The notes under the pieces: generated by a model | Seen by the model: the letters and a program-made list of their open reading frames with translations, nothing else | Databases searched by the model: none | What the model was told of the DNA's origin: nothing | Translations under genes and position numbers: made by a program | Source of the DNA: Singulisphaera sp045290345 | GTDB lineage: Bacteria; Planctomycetota; Planctomycetia; Isosphaerales; Isosphaeraceae | Assembly: GCF_045290345.1 (NCBI RefSeq) | Contig: NZ_CP155447.1 | Location: forward strand, 7,750,001-7,814,000 | Length of the DNA: 64,000 nucleotides | Direction: 5' to 3' | Part shown: positions 8,533-18,103 of the stretch, one piece after another | Position numbering within the stretch: the stretch's first letter is position 1 | Layout of the letters: each line of letters starts with the position of its first letter

Positions 8533-10005
8533 TTAGTCCTTCTTGGGTCGATACCAGACGACGTTGTGAGTGGAACCGCCGACGGCGACGATGTCGGGAG
8601 TGCCGTCTCCGTCGAGATCACCGCCGCGAAGGTCCTGGGCGGCGATGGCGGTGTCGATGACGGTCCGGTTCCAGGTTTTGCCGTCGAAGTCATAGCCCAG
8701 CAAGCTGGTACCCTGGCCGCGATAGCCGGCGAAGACCTCGTCGTCGCCGTCTCCATCCACGTCGGCCACCCAGAGGGCGTGGCCATCTTTCAAAGTTGAG
8801 TCGATCAGGGTCCGGGGGCCGAACTTGAACTTGGGGAGAATGTTCAGTTCTGTTGGCTCGGATTCGTAGATGGCGACATCCGTTCCATGCCAGGGTTCGA
8901 CTGTGGCCAGGAACAGGCGGCCATTCTTGTAACGGCCCATGTGGACTTCACTGGCACCGACTTTGGGCGCGTCGCCAGGCGCACCCGGAACCAGCGGACT
9001 TGTGCTGTAGATCTCAGCCCCAATAAGCGGCGCGACGCCGGTTAAGGTCACTCCGAGGTTGCTTGCCGCGAGAATGACAGGAGGTAGGTTTGGCCGAATC
9101 ACGGCGACTTCGATGGCATGCATCACCGGGGCTTTGCCAATTTCGCGTGGCAGTGAGGGGTCGTGAGGAGCTGCTCTCGGGGAGCCGAGCCGCGGTCTTA
9201 GATCCATTGCCTTTAAGGTCTGCGCTCCGCCGCCTAAACCCCCTCCGCCACCACCTCCAAGGGTGCCCCCTGGGATCCCGCCGCCTAATGTCCCTCCGCC
9301 ACCATTGGGAGGAATCATGTCTTTGGGCAAATAGGCATTGAAGAGCGTCAGGTGCGCGGGTTCCTCGGCGAAGAGGGGTGGTTTGGCCGATGGGCCGAAG
9401 ATAGGTGCAACAATCAATGCCGTTGATCTTACCAATCGCACATCTTTGGCAAGCTTTGGATCGTCGGGGGGTGATCCGAAGTAGACTGCATTTTTGCCAA
9501 TATAAATAGTTTTGTGCATCCATCGAACTCGATGAATGCTGGGGACATCGCCGACCGGCACGAGCGACCAGGGGTCGTCGAGTCCTTTGCCGGGGTGCGC
9601 CAGCAAGAGCTTTCCCTTGGTCGGCTGGTTCATGGAGAATTCGTAGCCGATGGCGATCTCGGCCTTGCCGTCGCCGTCGAGGTCGGTCGTGGCGGTGCTG
9701 ATGATGCCGGGAGTCTGCTTCGGATTGGTGACGATCCGCTTCTTCCAGGTCGGGTTCTCATACCAGGCGCAGGTGCCGCCGCCGAGGGCGACGACGTCGG
9801 GTTTGCCGTCGCCGTTGACGTCGGCGACTTCGACCTGGTAGGCCCCAGGGAAATTGTCGTCGATGACGATTCGCTCGAATTGAGGAAGCGTGCGAGGCTC
9901 GGCGGCGACGCAGGGAAGGCCGCACCAAGGACCGATGAGAAGAAGCAACGGGGCCAAGGAACGAGACGAGAGTCTGGGCGCGTTTGCGAATCCTCGGTGT
10001 GTCAC
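8533..10005 (-). CDS. Secreted FG-GAP/VCBS repeat protein, copy 2
   Basis: A 490-residue paralogue of the protein at 5864-7399. The start is a GTG at 10005 with AAGGA about 8 bases upstream. It has a signal peptide (LLLLIGPWCGLPCVAA), the same FG-GAP repeats at both ends, and a shorter glycine-rich segment near residues 235-262. The shared C-terminal sequence from TLIDSTLKDGHALW to VVWYRPKKD is identical to copy 1. It heads the first module of the array; the module promoter probably lies in or before the short gap to the gene ending at 10041. Confidence 0.9.
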   Translation of the reverse strand: MTHRGFANAPRLSSRSLAPLLLLIGPWCGLPCVAAEPRTLPQFERIVIDDNFPGAYQVEVADVNGDGKPDVVALGGGTCAWYENPTWKKRIVTNPKQTPGIISTATTDLDGDGKAEIAIGYEFSMNQPTKGKLLLAHPGKGLDDPWSLVPVGDVPSIHRVRWMHKTIYIGKNAVYFGSPPDDPKLAKDVRLVRSTALIVAPIFGPSAKPPLFAEEPAHLTLFNAYLPKDMIPPNGGGGTLGGGIPGGTLGGGGGGGLGGGAQTLKAMDLRPRLGSPRAAPHDPSLPREIGKAPVMHAIEVAVIRPNLPPVILAASNLGVTLTGVAPLIGAEIYSTSPLVPGAPGDAPKVGASEVHMGRYKNGRLFLATVEPWHGTDVAIYESEPTELNILPKFKFGPRTLIDSTLKDGHALWVADVDGDGDDEVFAGYRGQGTSLLGYDFDGKTWNRTVIDTAIAAQDLRGGDLDGDGTPDIVAVGGSTHNVVWYRPKKD

Positions 10006-10040
10006 AAGGTTGTCCTTCGGGCCTTGGTGGTAAGCGTTCG

Positions 10041-10913
10041 TTAGGTCAGATCATGCTTGCCCCAACCGGCGGGCGGGCCTGCGGTGTCCTCGGGTTTGAC
10101 GCGAAGTTGGGCGAGGTCGATCTCATTGTGGATGTCGGACTCGGCGGATTTGAGCCGGTTCTCGAGCAACGCGACCCGCTGTTCGAGCAGAGCGATTCGC
10201 GCCTCGGCCTCGTCGGGGCGTCGGGGACGGGGGACTTCGGGGTAGCCCAACTGACGCTGTAAGGCCGAGAATAGGTAAAGTGGGTCGCGACCTCGGTTCG
10301 CTCGGGCGATTTTTCCTTCTTTTTCGCCGAAGAGGATCGCGAATTTCGGCTCGAAGCCGGGGTTTCGTCGCTTCTGTTCTGTAACGTAGAAGGCGGAGCG
10401 GACGAAGATCAGGTCGGCAAAATCAACATCACCGAGCCGGGCACGGAGTAGAAGGATGTAGTCGTGCCAATCCTCGGTGAATAACGGGTCGGACGCAATG
10501 GCTTCGAGCCCTTTACCGTAGCCGAGGCGGTTTCGCGAGATCGCTTCGAATTGGTAGACAAACAGGCCCGACAGAGTCGGCCCATCGGCTTTGTAGCGGG
10601 CCTCGCGCTCCAGAATCAAAAGCGCCTGGTCCATCGGGAACCGGCTGGTGTCATGCTCGGCCTCCGCAATGACGTGAGTCTGGAACGGAGTGAAGTAATG
10701 TCCGATCCGCTCCATCGCCGGCGCCATGAGCCCGATGGTCTTGATCTCGCTGGCAAGGTAGGAAATCGCCAACGGAAGTCGAGTGGTCGAAAGCAATTCC
10801 TCGCTGATGCGAGACAGGACATCCTGCGACGGTAATCCGTCGAGCACCCGCTCGCGAAACGCGTGGAAGAAGTAAGCCTGCTCGATGTATTCCTCACGAT
10901 CGAGCACGGGCAT
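10041..10913 (-). CDS. Conserved hypothetical protein with C-terminal coiled coil
   Basis: A 290-residue protein that I do not recognise as a named family. The start MPVLDREEYIEQAYFF at 10913 has AAGGAG 8 bases upstream. The first 230 residues look globular and mainly helical (VLSRISEELLSTTRLPLAIS, YHFTPFQ-like and LFTEDWHDYILLLRARLG segments). A stretch near residues 235-262 (ARIALLEQRVALLENRL) forms leucine heptads typical of a coiled coil. No signal peptide is visible, so it is probably cytoplasmic. It lies just upstream of the FG-GAP/Uma2/sigma array on the same strand, only 35 bases from FG-GAP 2, and might be transcribed with it. Confidence 0.75.
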   Translation of the reverse strand: MPVLDREEYIEQAYFFHAFRERVLDGLPSQDVLSRISEELLSTTRLPLAISYLASEIKTIGLMAPAMERIGHYFTPFQTHVIAEAEHDTSRFPMDQALLILEREARYKADGPTLSGLFVYQFEAISRNRLGYGKGLEAIASDPLFTEDWHDYILLLRARLGDVDFADLIFVRSAFYVTEQKRRNPGFEPKFAILFGEKEGKIARANRGRDPLYLFSALQRQLGYPEVPRPRRPDEAEARIALLEQRVALLENRLKSAESDIHNEIDLAQLRVKPEDTAGPPAGWGKHDLT

Positions 10914-11299
10914 GAACGGCTCCTTATCTGTCTCGGCGTGGCGCAATCGGTCCTGACGCGGCAAAACTGCCGCCCCGGAGGATTGTACACAACAGCTTCG
11001 TTTCCCAGGCACCCTTTTCGGGGGTCGCCGGGTTTCGGCACAATGGGCTTGCGTTCGCCTCAAGCGTCTGGGCACCGTTGGAGGGGGCGAGCCGTCAACC
11101 AAGGCCAGGTTGTGGATGCTCCTCAGTTGTTCGTGTTTAGCGATTGCATTGATCGGTCGTGTAGAATGGATCGCAGGGGTTAGTTTTTGAAGGTGGCGAG
11201 TGTGGGTTTGGTCAATTTCACCCCTAGCGTGAATCAACTCCGCGTATCACCGTGCTGTTCGGTCGTCGCGCCGACCTTCTGAGACCGGGAGAGGATCCC
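10914..11299. other. Divergent intergenic region
   Basis: A 386-base gap between divergent genes at 10913 (minus) and 11300 (plus). It must hold both promoters, but I cannot point to convincing -35/-10 pairs, and I see no coding potential. Confidence 0.4.
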
Positions 11300-11926
11300 A
11301 TGAATCCGCAGGTGAGTTCGATTGTCGACGTGATCTTGGATCGATCGCCGGAGGAGTTGATTGGCGGCGTTTTGCTGGCGCTGGTGCTCGCCCTTGGGCT
11401 GTCTGGCCTGTTTCACCTGATACGTCGAAAGGTGAGCGATACCTCGACGTTGATCATTTGTTTGGCGCTGAGTTCCAATCTCGTTGCGATGACCGTAGCC
11501 GGGGCGTACATTCGGTACAAAGTCATGGAAGGCAAGCCGTCGCGGCGCGGCATGATGTCGGCGGGGTCGCGACTTCCACCACCAGGAATGGGCGAGAGTC
11601 GCTCCATGTTCATGGCCAGCCGGATTCTCGAGGCGGCTGATCGCAATGGAGATCACCGCCTCAGCGCGGACGAGGCCGCCCTCTTGGCCGCTCAGTTCGT
11701 CAAGGAGTCTGGCGGGGGGGGGGATGAACCCATCAGTGAGGAAAAACTGCGGGCCGCCATTCGGGCACGACTCGGGCCACACTCCGGCATGGGGATGGGC
11801 ATTGATGGGCCTTCGTTGCCCCCCGAACAGCCACTAGTGAACGAACCCACCGGCGTTTTTGGCAAAGCCGGGAAACGGCGCCACCTTGATGCAGAAAGGT
11901 CGACCCCGAGTGGTCCGCCGAGCTGA
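11300..11926 (+). CDS. Membrane protein with an EF-hand motif
   Basis: A 208-residue protein. An N-terminal helix (GGVLLALVLALGLSGLFHLI) and a second one (LIICLALSSNLVAMTVAGAY) anchor it in the membrane. A canonical EF-hand loop follows, DRNGDHRLSADE, with acidic or polar residues at positions 1, 3, 5, 9 and 12, so calcium binding is likely. The C-terminal 90 residues are rich in Gly, Pro and Met. The start at 11300 is preceded by a GAGAGG about 6 bases upstream. EF-hand proteins of this small membrane type are common in planctomycetes; its role is unknown. Confidence 0.75.
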   Translation: MNPQVSSIVDVILDRSPEELIGGVLLALVLALGLSGLFHLIRRKVSDTSTLIICLALSSNLVAMTVAGAYIRYKVMEGKPSRRGMMSAGSRLPPPGMGESRSMFMASRILEAADRNGDHRLSADEAALLAAQFVKESGGGGDEPISEEKLRAAIRARLGPHSGMGMGIDGPSLPPEQPLVNEPTGVFGKAGKRRHLDAERSTPSGPPS

Positions 11927-12003
11927 TTTCTAACGGGCGGGCTGCCACGTGCGACGGTGAGAGCAGAAACCTCTTCCCAGCGATTTTCGGCCGCTGCAAT
12001 CGA

Positions 12004-12555
12004 ATGGCCGATGCCGTTGGTGAGTCCTTGGGGGCCGGTGCCTTGCGAAGAGCCGTCTCGGCCCTGCTGCTCGCCAATTACGGCGGCCTGCTCTGCTGGC
12101 TGACCTTGCGTCCCCACTCCTCACGCCCTCTCTCGTCGGAGAATCGGCTCCAGCTTCATCCCCTGCGAACTACGGCCGAGTTCCTCGAAATTGGGGGCTG
12201 GCCGATGCTGGTGAACGTCGTGGGGAACCTCGTGGCCTTCATGCCTCTGGGGTTCCTCTGGCCCATTTTCAGAAGAGGGCGAACCAATGCCTGGCGAGTC
12301 GGGGGACTCTCCGCCGCGGTGAGCTTGCTGATCGAGACACTCCAGTATGGCTCGGGACGACGGATCGCCGATGTGGACGACCTGCTTCTGAATACCCTCG
12401 GCGGATTGCTCGGCTATGGGACGTATCTCGTCCTTCACCGTTGCCTTCCCGTCCTAGTGATCACTCCGGCGCGTCCGGAGCTTGACTCTTGCGAGGGCGG
12501 CGACAGGACACCATCCGGAACTGCTGCCTCGAGCCGTTGCCGTTCGGGCGGATGA
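12004..12555 (+). CDS. VanZ-like family membrane protein
   Basis: A 183-residue VanZ-like protein. The family core is clear: NVVGNLVAFMPLGFLWPIF, then SLLIETLQYGSGRRIADVDD and LLLNTLGGLLGYGTYLVL. Three to four membrane helices are visible. VanZ-like proteins are small integral membrane proteins; one gives low-level teicoplanin resistance, but most members have no known role. The start at 12004 has no strong ribosome binding site, so the exact N-terminus is uncertain. The last 35 residues are polar and not part of the family. Confidence 0.85.
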   Translation: MADAVGESLGAGALRRAVSALLLANYGGLLCWLTLRPHSSRPLSSENRLQLHPLRTTAEFLEIGGWPMLVNVVGNLVAFMPLGFLWPIFRRGRTNAWRVGGLSAAVSLLIETLQYGSGRRIADVDDLLLNTLGGLLGYGTYLVLHRCLPVLVITPARPELDSCEGGDRTPSGTAASSRCRSGG

Positions 12556-12605
12556 CCGACCGAAGTCTCTCCGATCCCGGTTTCTCCGCTCAATGAGGAA
12601 CCGCT

Positions 12606-13184
12606 CTAGCCCTTGAGTTCCGGGACGGGCAACAGTGGGTAGTCCGCCAGGAGGGTGTCTCGGGTGATCTGGGTCTGAGGAATGAAAAACCGAGCGGCGA
12701 GCCGAGAGGAGCCGAGACAGCACTCCTTTTCCAGGAGGTAGTAGCGGTTGTAGTGGTCGATCAGGCGGTTGACGTGATCGACCTTGAGCTCGTCGAGGAA
12801 GTGAGCCCAGCGACGGTTGAACCGGATCACGCTGGAGATCAGGTCGAGCGCGATGGTTCGCTGGCGGCGTGGCGGAGCGGAGTGGCGAGCCCAGACAGGG
12901 CCTTCCGCCCCACTCAGCGGCCAGAGCGAACCGATGGGCGTGCTGAAGATTGCCACGCTCGAATCGGGATCGGTGACTGCGCTGGCCCACTGGCGGAGTC
13001 GGACGCGAACCATGTCGAGCATCGCGTTCCGTTCGCGTTCACAGCGTTCGCGCGTCCGCTTGATCGAGTATTCGAGATCCTGGCCCCGCCTGGCGAAGGC
13101 GGGGAGGTCGAACAGGCCGATCAACTGGTTGATCTCGGCGTTGCCGCTGGTCGTCGGGTTTAATTCGTCGTCAGGCTCATCCAT
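12606..13184 (-). CDS. Conserved hypothetical protein downstream of a solute-binding lipoprotein
   Basis: A 192-residue soluble protein without a signal peptide or a domain I can name. It is helix-rich, with a charged central region (YSIKRTRERCERERNAML) and a hydrophilic stretch RLIDHYNRYYLLEKECCLGS. It starts 25 bases after the stop of the substrate-binding protein at 13210-14754, so the two are likely one operon. That placing suggests a shared role, but nothing in the sequence says what it is. Confidence 0.7.
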   Translation of the reverse strand: MDEPDDELNPTTSGNAEINQLIGLFDLPAFARRGQDLEYSIKRTRERCERERNAMLDMVRVRLRQWASAVTDPDSSVAIFSTPIGSLWPLSGAEGPVWARHSAPPRRQRTIALDLISSVIRFNRRWAHFLDELKVDHVNRLIDHYNRYYLLEKECCLGSSRLAARFFIPQTQITRDTLLADYPLLPVPELKG

Positions 13185-13209
13185 CCGAGGTCTCGTCGAA
13201 AGTCGCGGC

Positions 13210-14754
13210 TCAGGGAGAGGGAGGCTTGGGGGAGGTGGCCAGGGTATTGAGGCTGCGACGATAGTGCCAGAGCTGTCGCTTGAGTCCCCGCCGCTTGGTC
13301 CGTTCGTTCCATGCGGTGGCGACTGCTTGCAAGGCCTGCTCGGCCGGTTCCCCTTGCAGCGCGGCCTTTCGTCCCTTGGCGAGGTCGGCGAGGTACCCCT
13401 CGGCGTCGGGGATCCGAAGCCCGGCGATGACCCGGGAGGCGGTGAGCGTCTGGATCACCGCCTCGGACCACTGTCGCGCATCGACGCCGAGGCTCGCCCT
13501 CGAGTCGGGCGGTCCTTGACTGAGCAGCGCGGTCCGAACGGCCAGCATCGGGAAGGTGGGGTCGGCCCGAACGCGGCTCGCGATATCGGGACCGATGAGG
13601 TACTTGATGAAGTCGATCGCCGCCTTCTGTTTCGGTCCCTTCGCCGCGGAGCTGACCCCGACCAACCAGCCTCCCCCATAGGGTAAATAGGTCGGCCGAT
13701 TGAGGGGCGAGGCCGACTCAAATTGGTTGCGGGCCGGATCGAACACTCGTTCCGAGCCGGGCAAGCGTGCCACGCCGATCGACTTACCATCTCCCCAACT
13801 CGCGACGCTCTCCGCGCGATCGATCAACATTGCGGCCTCCCGGCTGCCGAATGCCTGCCGTGCCGCCTTGATATCGAAAGACTGGATCGCGGTGGGACCG
13901 AACGCGGTCAGAGCGGTCAGTCCCCGAAGCGCCTCGACGAACGGTGGTGAGTCGATGCGGGGAGTCATCGAGTCGGCATCAAACAGGAAGGAATACTGAT
14001 CGTGGTGCTGCCCCAGGCTGGCCGCTCGGGCCAGGTACGTGGCGTCGCCTACCCCTTCAGGGTCAGGTCCGAGCGCGAGCGCAACACCTGACCGAAGTTT
14101 GCCATCTTGAGCCCAGTCACGCCCGTGAAAGAACTTGGCCAGGGCGTCGAACTGTTCCCAGGTTTCGGGGGGCTTCAGCTCAAATCCCGCTTCCTTCGCC
14201 GCTGCCAGGTTGGCCTCGTTCTCGAAGGCATCGCGGTGATAGGCCAGTACCAGGGCCGAGCCCCCGTAGGGGAGGCTCAATCTGGCGCCGCCGTACTTGA
14301 TCACCTGGTCGCGATAGGCCGGCAGGACGTCGGAGAACTGGAGCGGGTCGGCGGGCCGGTCTCCAGGGGGCTGCTCGGCTTGTCCGGACTCTTGCGAGAC
14401 GAGGGGCGCGGGGGGGCGGATGACGGACTCGGGCAAGTCGGCCAGGAGTCCTCCATCGACCAGTTCACCCAGGCGATCGCCACGGAAGAGAAAAACGTCC
14501 GCCGCTTCGGCCTTGGGCTCGACCGGTTTTTCCCGAATCGTGACCTCGGCCCCTCGGTTGGCCGACCACTCGCCGCGCTGGGCGATCAAGGTGGGCAGGA
14601 TGCCTGGGTCTCCGATCGCCGCGGCGACGATCGTGACGCCCTTGAACGGCTGCTCAGGAGCCGTGGATTCGTTCGAACTCCCGTTACATCCCACTGTGCT
14701 TGTGAGGAGAACGAGCATTGCGAATCGGTTTCGCGGAGTCACCAGCCACGTCAT
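13210..14754 (-). CDS. Extracellular solute-binding lipoprotein (ABC transporter family 1 type)
   Basis: A 514-residue protein with a lipoprotein signal (MLVLLTSTVGCNGSS, lipobox cysteine about residue 23), followed by a type 1 periplasmic substrate-binding fold: GVTIVAAAIGDPGILPTL at the N-terminus, LPYGGSALVLAYHRDAFE, and a later PYGGGWLVGVS segment. The start at 14754 has GAGG about 10 bases upstream. Such proteins deliver sugars or other small molecules to an ABC importer, but no permease or ATPase gene is adjacent, so it is either an orphan or works with a distant transporter. It is probably co-transcribed with the hypothetical gene at 12606-13184. Confidence 0.82.
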   Translation of the reverse strand: MTWLVTPRNRFAMLVLLTSTVGCNGSSNESTAPEQPFKGVTIVAAAIGDPGILPTLIAQRGEWSANRGAEVTIREKPVEPKAEAADVFLFRGDRLGELVDGGLLADLPESVIRPPAPLVSQESGQAEQPPGDRPADPLQFSDVLPAYRDQVIKYGGARLSLPYGGSALVLAYHRDAFENEANLAAAKEAGFELKPPETWEQFDALAKFFHGRDWAQDGKLRSGVALALGPDPEGVGDATYLARAASLGQHHDQYSFLFDADSMTPRIDSPPFVEALRGLTALTAFGPTAIQSFDIKAARQAFGSREAAMLIDRAESVASWGDGKSIGVARLPGSERVFDPARNQFESASPLNRPTYLPYGGGWLVGVSSAAKGPKQKAAIDFIKYLIGPDIASRVRADPTFPMLAVRTALLSQGPPDSRASLGVDARQWSEAVIQTLTASRVIAGLRIPDAEGYLADLAKGRKAALQGEPAEQALQAVATAWNERTKRRGLKRQLWHYRRSLNTLATSPKPPSP

Positions 14755-14968
14755 TCCGGCAGACCTCAACGTAATCCGTGAACGCGTTGCTCCGCGGCGA
14801 AGGCCCGGAGTGAATCCATGGTACGCGACGTTACGTTGGGTGGTCAAACGGCGAAATCAAAGCTCAGCGGGGCGAGGCCTCGGCAAATCGAGGCCCCGCC
14901 CCGCGGGGTGCTCATCAAGGGTGCATCGGAGGGGTCGTCGAACCCAATGAACGGGAATCTGATTGAGA

Positions 14969-15652
14969 TTAGTGGTCGATGCCCAAGCGGTAGCGGAGCT
15001 CGTCGAACTGATCGCGATAGACGTCGTCCGTCGAGTGCAGGTGCTCGGCCTCGGAGATGAATTTCAAGCTGTCGTCGCGTCGCAGGCCATGGTCGAGGAG
15101 GATCGCCTCGAACGGCTCAAGGTCGTTGGCATAGACGAAGAGCAGCTTATGCTCGTCGAATTGCACTTCCATCGGACCATTCGGATTGAGGGCCGCCAGC
15201 CCGGTGCAGCCGTCATTGAGTAGGAGCGGCTCGTAGTCGTAGAGCGTACTCTTCAAGATGACCGTATCCATGTGCTCACGGTACAGGTCGGCGTGCGCTC
15301 CAGGCTCGCTCTCGTGGCTGGATTCCATAACCACGTCCACCTCGTCCCCCAAGGGATCGAGTAAGTCCATCAAGACATCAAAGAGCCGCTCGGATGAAAC
15401 CGAGGCCGCGAGGACCGGCATCTTATTGCCCGTTTCGGGATCGCAATAGACATCGCGGCGATATCCTTCACGAGGAATCACTTCCAGGCCGAACGACGGA
15501 CGTACCGCGTCGGTCAGCGAGAAGTTCCCGTATCGTCCTACGCGGAGATGAGCGTCAAGCTGATCTTGGCTGAGGTCGTCGAAGCTGGTTCGAGGCATAC
15601 GGCTCGTGTTGGTGCGCAACACCCGTTCGAGGAAGCGCGAGAGAAAATTCAT
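14969..15652 (-). CDS. Conserved hypothetical protein, acidic
   Basis: A 227-residue protein starting MNFLSRFLERVLRTNTSRM; AGGAGG lies 12 bases before the ATG at 15652. It is strongly acidic and has no signal peptide or membrane helix. Segments such as LFDVLMDLLDPLGDEVDVVM and LLFVYANDLEPFEAIL suggest an alpha/beta fold. It may be a planctomycete-specific family, but I cannot assign a function. Confidence 0.7.
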   Translation of the reverse strand: MNFLSRFLERVLRTNTSRMPRTSFDDLSQDQLDAHLRVGRYGNFSLTDAVRPSFGLEVIPREGYRRDVYCDPETGNKMPVLAASVSSERLFDVLMDLLDPLGDEVDVVMESSHESEPGAHADLYREHMDTVILKSTLYDYEPLLLNDGCTGLAALNPNGPMEVQFDEHKLLFVYANDLEPFEAILLDHGLRRDDSLKFISEAEHLHSTDDVYRDQFDELRYRLGIDH

Positions 15653-16613
15653 GGGAAAGGGACCCCTCCTAACCGCGACGAACATTGGGAATGTTTCGTG
15701 AGAATCCTCGGTCACTGCGTCGAACGACCTCGGGCTTCCGCCCGAACCTAGCCATCCCAGGCGTTCGTTCGACACCGCGCCCAAGGGAGCCGAAAGCCAC
15801 CCCGGGGACGGTCGCCTTTCCTTTGGCACCGCTTCAATGCCGTTCTTCTATATATACCACGTCCAGCGTCAAAAACCCGCCCGAGATGAAAAACAGAGTG
15901 AAGCAAAAACAAGGAGCAGACCGATGCGAGAACGAGGTAAATCGATCGGTCCGTGATCGAACGGTCCGGTTGGTTTCTCGTTGCGAAAGGTGTTAATCGC
16001 AAATCCGATACCAGCCGTGTAATTCCATGGGGTGAATTTCCCTTCGGCCTGGCCTGGTCGAAACTTGAGGCTTCTTTTCTGTAATCTGGATTCGATTGCA
16101 GGAGAAGTCAACAATGCAAGGCAACAAGACCTTTTTGTAAACTTTGCGCGTTCTGCGTACAAGTCTTCCGTTTTTCCAACCCGAGCCGAGTGAAGCGGGA
16201 ATACAACATTCCCTCCTTGCTGCCCTTAAAGACGCGTTAACTTGCTTGCTTCAAGCAACTCGTCTGACTGTTAATACTTTCGCTGGCATTGGCATTTTGC
16301 CTGGGTTCCCTACTCTGCGAGACGCGAGGCCGCGCTCGTGCAATTCAAAGGGAGCTGCAGGCGTCCTTTGACGATCCATTCGCCTGGTTCTCCCTGCTCC
16401 GTTGGCTCGGCCGGGATGACTCTGCATGGAGTCATGGGTTCGCATTCGGCCCGACGTCTGAGTCCTTGGGCCTCCGCGAGGTCCGGTCCGCCATCGAGTG
16501 AGGGGCTCCCAAGACCATCGCCCAGGCTGGCTAGGGCTGTTATACTGAGTTTCCCGCGGGATTCCGCATGAAGAGGAACGTCCGGAACCAGGTACTGACG
16601 AGGGCTGTTGGAC
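15653..16613. other. Long intergenic region without a recognisable gene
   Basis: About 960 bases. Small open frames exist on both strands but none has a ribosome binding site, codon bias or protein similarity I can support. The stretch 15850-16150 is AT-richer than its surroundings (for example tatatata near 15848). Promoters for both flanking divergent genes should lie here. Confidence 0.4.
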
Positions 16614-18011
16614 ATGGCGATCGACCGGGTGGATGCCTACATCGACGCTCATCGCACGGATTTTGTGGAGCAACTCAAAGCTCTGATCCGGATTCCAAGC
16701 GTGAGCGCCCAGCCCGATCACAATGCCGATACGCGCCACGCGGCCGAGTTCATACGCGATGACCTCGAGGCGATGGGGCTGGCAGCCGAGTTGATCGATA
16801 CCAAAGGGCATCCCATCGTCTTCGCCCAGAACCCGCCTCGCGCCGGCCTTCCCACGCTCCTGATTTATGGCCATTACGATGTTCAGCCGCCGGAGCCGCT
16901 GGAGCCTTGGGTTTCCCCCCCCTTTGAACCGACCGAACGCGACGGCAACCTCTATGCCCGCGGTGCCACCGATGACAAGGGGCAAATGTTCACCCACCTC
17001 AAGGCCGCCGAGGCCTGGCTCAAAGGGGCTGGCGAACTTCCCTTGAACGTGAAGTTTCTGATCGAGGGTGAGGAAGAGGTAGGCGGGGCGAACCTGGAAC
17101 AGTTTGTCGCCGAGAACAAGACAAAACTGGCGTGCGACTACGCGGTGATCTCGGACACGAGCCAGTTTGCCCCCGGGATGCCGGCAATCACGTACGGACT
17201 GAAGGGGTTGGCTTACTTCGAGGTGCTCGTCCAGGGACCGCGAACCGACCTCCACTCGGGAACCTTCGGGGGGGCCGTCGCCAATCCCTGCAACGCCTTG
17301 GCATTGATTCTCGCGAGTCTCAAGGGGCCGGACGGGAAGATCCAACTCCCTGGTTTCTATGACCCGGTCAAGCCGCTGGAGGATTGGGAGCGGGCTGAGT
17401 TCGCCAAGTTGCCGTTCTCGGAGGCCGAGTTCCAGGCGAGCACCGGTGTGCCGTCGCTGGAAGGGGAGTCGGGCTATACGACCCTCGAGCGGAAATGGGC
17501 CCGCCCGACCTGTGACGTGAACGGGATCTATGGCGGATATCAAGGTCCTGGACCGAAGACCGTCCTGCCGTGCAAGGCGGGGGCCAAGTTCAGTTTCCGT
17601 CTCGTTCCCGGTCAAGACCCGGCAACCGTGGCCGAACAGCTTCGTGCCCACCTCAAAGCGGTCTGTCCGCCCGGGGTCACCTACGAACTCATCGTTCATC
17701 ACGGTGCGCCCGCGGTCCTCGTCGAGGTCGACACCCCCGGTGTTCGTGCGGCCGTCCGCGCCGTCACGGCCGGCTTCGGCAAAGCTCCGGTCTTTATCCG
17801 TGAAGGGGGCTCGATCCCCGTCGTGGGCTTGCTCAAGGACCAGCTTAAAGTCGATACCCTGCTCCTCGGCTGGGGGCAGAACGACGACAACCTGCACGGG
17901 CCGAACGAGAAGTTCTCCCTGGCCGACTTCCACAAGGGAATCAAGGCCAGTGCTCACCTGTTCGAGGAGTTGGTCAAAGAGGGAGATCGATCCAAACCCG
18001 CGGGACTCTGA
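16614..18011 (+). CDS. M20-family metallopeptidase (dipeptidase)
   Basis: A 465-residue M20 family zinc peptidase of the ArgE/DapE/CPG2 type, most like broad dipeptidases. Metal and active-site motifs are in place: YGHYDVQPPEP (first His and catalytic Asp), GATDDKGQ (bridging Asp), FLIEGEEEVGG (Glu pair), then a dimerisation domain with DLHSGTFGGAVANP and a C-terminal metal His near NDDNLHGPNEKF. All residues needed for catalysis appear intact. I used the ATG at 16614; a TTG six bases earlier is in frame. It acts in the cytoplasm, with no signal peptide. Confidence 0.93.
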   Translation: MAIDRVDAYIDAHRTDFVEQLKALIRIPSVSAQPDHNADTRHAAEFIRDDLEAMGLAAELIDTKGHPIVFAQNPPRAGLPTLLIYGHYDVQPPEPLEPWVSPPFEPTERDGNLYARGATDDKGQMFTHLKAAEAWLKGAGELPLNVKFLIEGEEEVGGANLEQFVAENKTKLACDYAVISDTSQFAPGMPAITYGLKGLAYFEVLVQGPRTDLHSGTFGGAVANPCNALALILASLKGPDGKIQLPGFYDPVKPLEDWERAEFAKLPFSEAEFQASTGVPSLEGESGYTTLERKWARPTCDVNGIYGGYQGPGPKTVLPCKAGAKFSFRLVPGQDPATVAEQLRAHLKAVCPPGVTYELIVHHGAPAVLVEVDTPGVRAAVRAVTAGFGKAPVFIREGGSIPVVGLLKDQLKVDTLLLGWGQNDDNLHGPNEKFSLADFHKGIKASAHLFEELVKEGDRSKPAGL

Positions 18012-18079
18012 AGTTCCTGGCGGTTTCTGATTGGCGGGTGTCATCAACCTCTGGAAGAATGGTGTCGCCCCAAGTTTTC

Positions 18080-18103
18080 TCGCAACCCCCGATGGGGTTG
18101 CGA
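18080..18103 (+). terminator. Perfect hairpin after the M20 peptidase gene
   Basis: TCGCAACCCC and GGGGTTGCGA form a 10-base-pair perfect stem closed by a CGAT loop, 70 bases after the peptidase stop codon and about 200 bases before serS. There is no U-tract after it, so it may be a non-canonical terminator, an mRNA-stabilising structure, or part of the serS leader. Confidence 0.45.

Larger units (their letters stand above)
1784..10005 (-). repeat. Tandem array of a three-gene module (FG-GAP, Uma2, ECF sigma)
   Basis: In transcription order the region reads FG-GAP 2, Uma2 2, sigma 3 (cut), FG-GAP 1, Uma2 1, sigma 2, Uma2 remnant, sigma 1. Equivalent genes are near-identical over hundreds of bases at their shared ends; for example 3000-3310, 4860-5170 and 7520-7850 match almost base for base. 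The identical FG-GAP to Uma2 spacing and the remnant in the expected position show that a whole module was duplicated and later trimmed by deletions. Confidence 0.88.
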
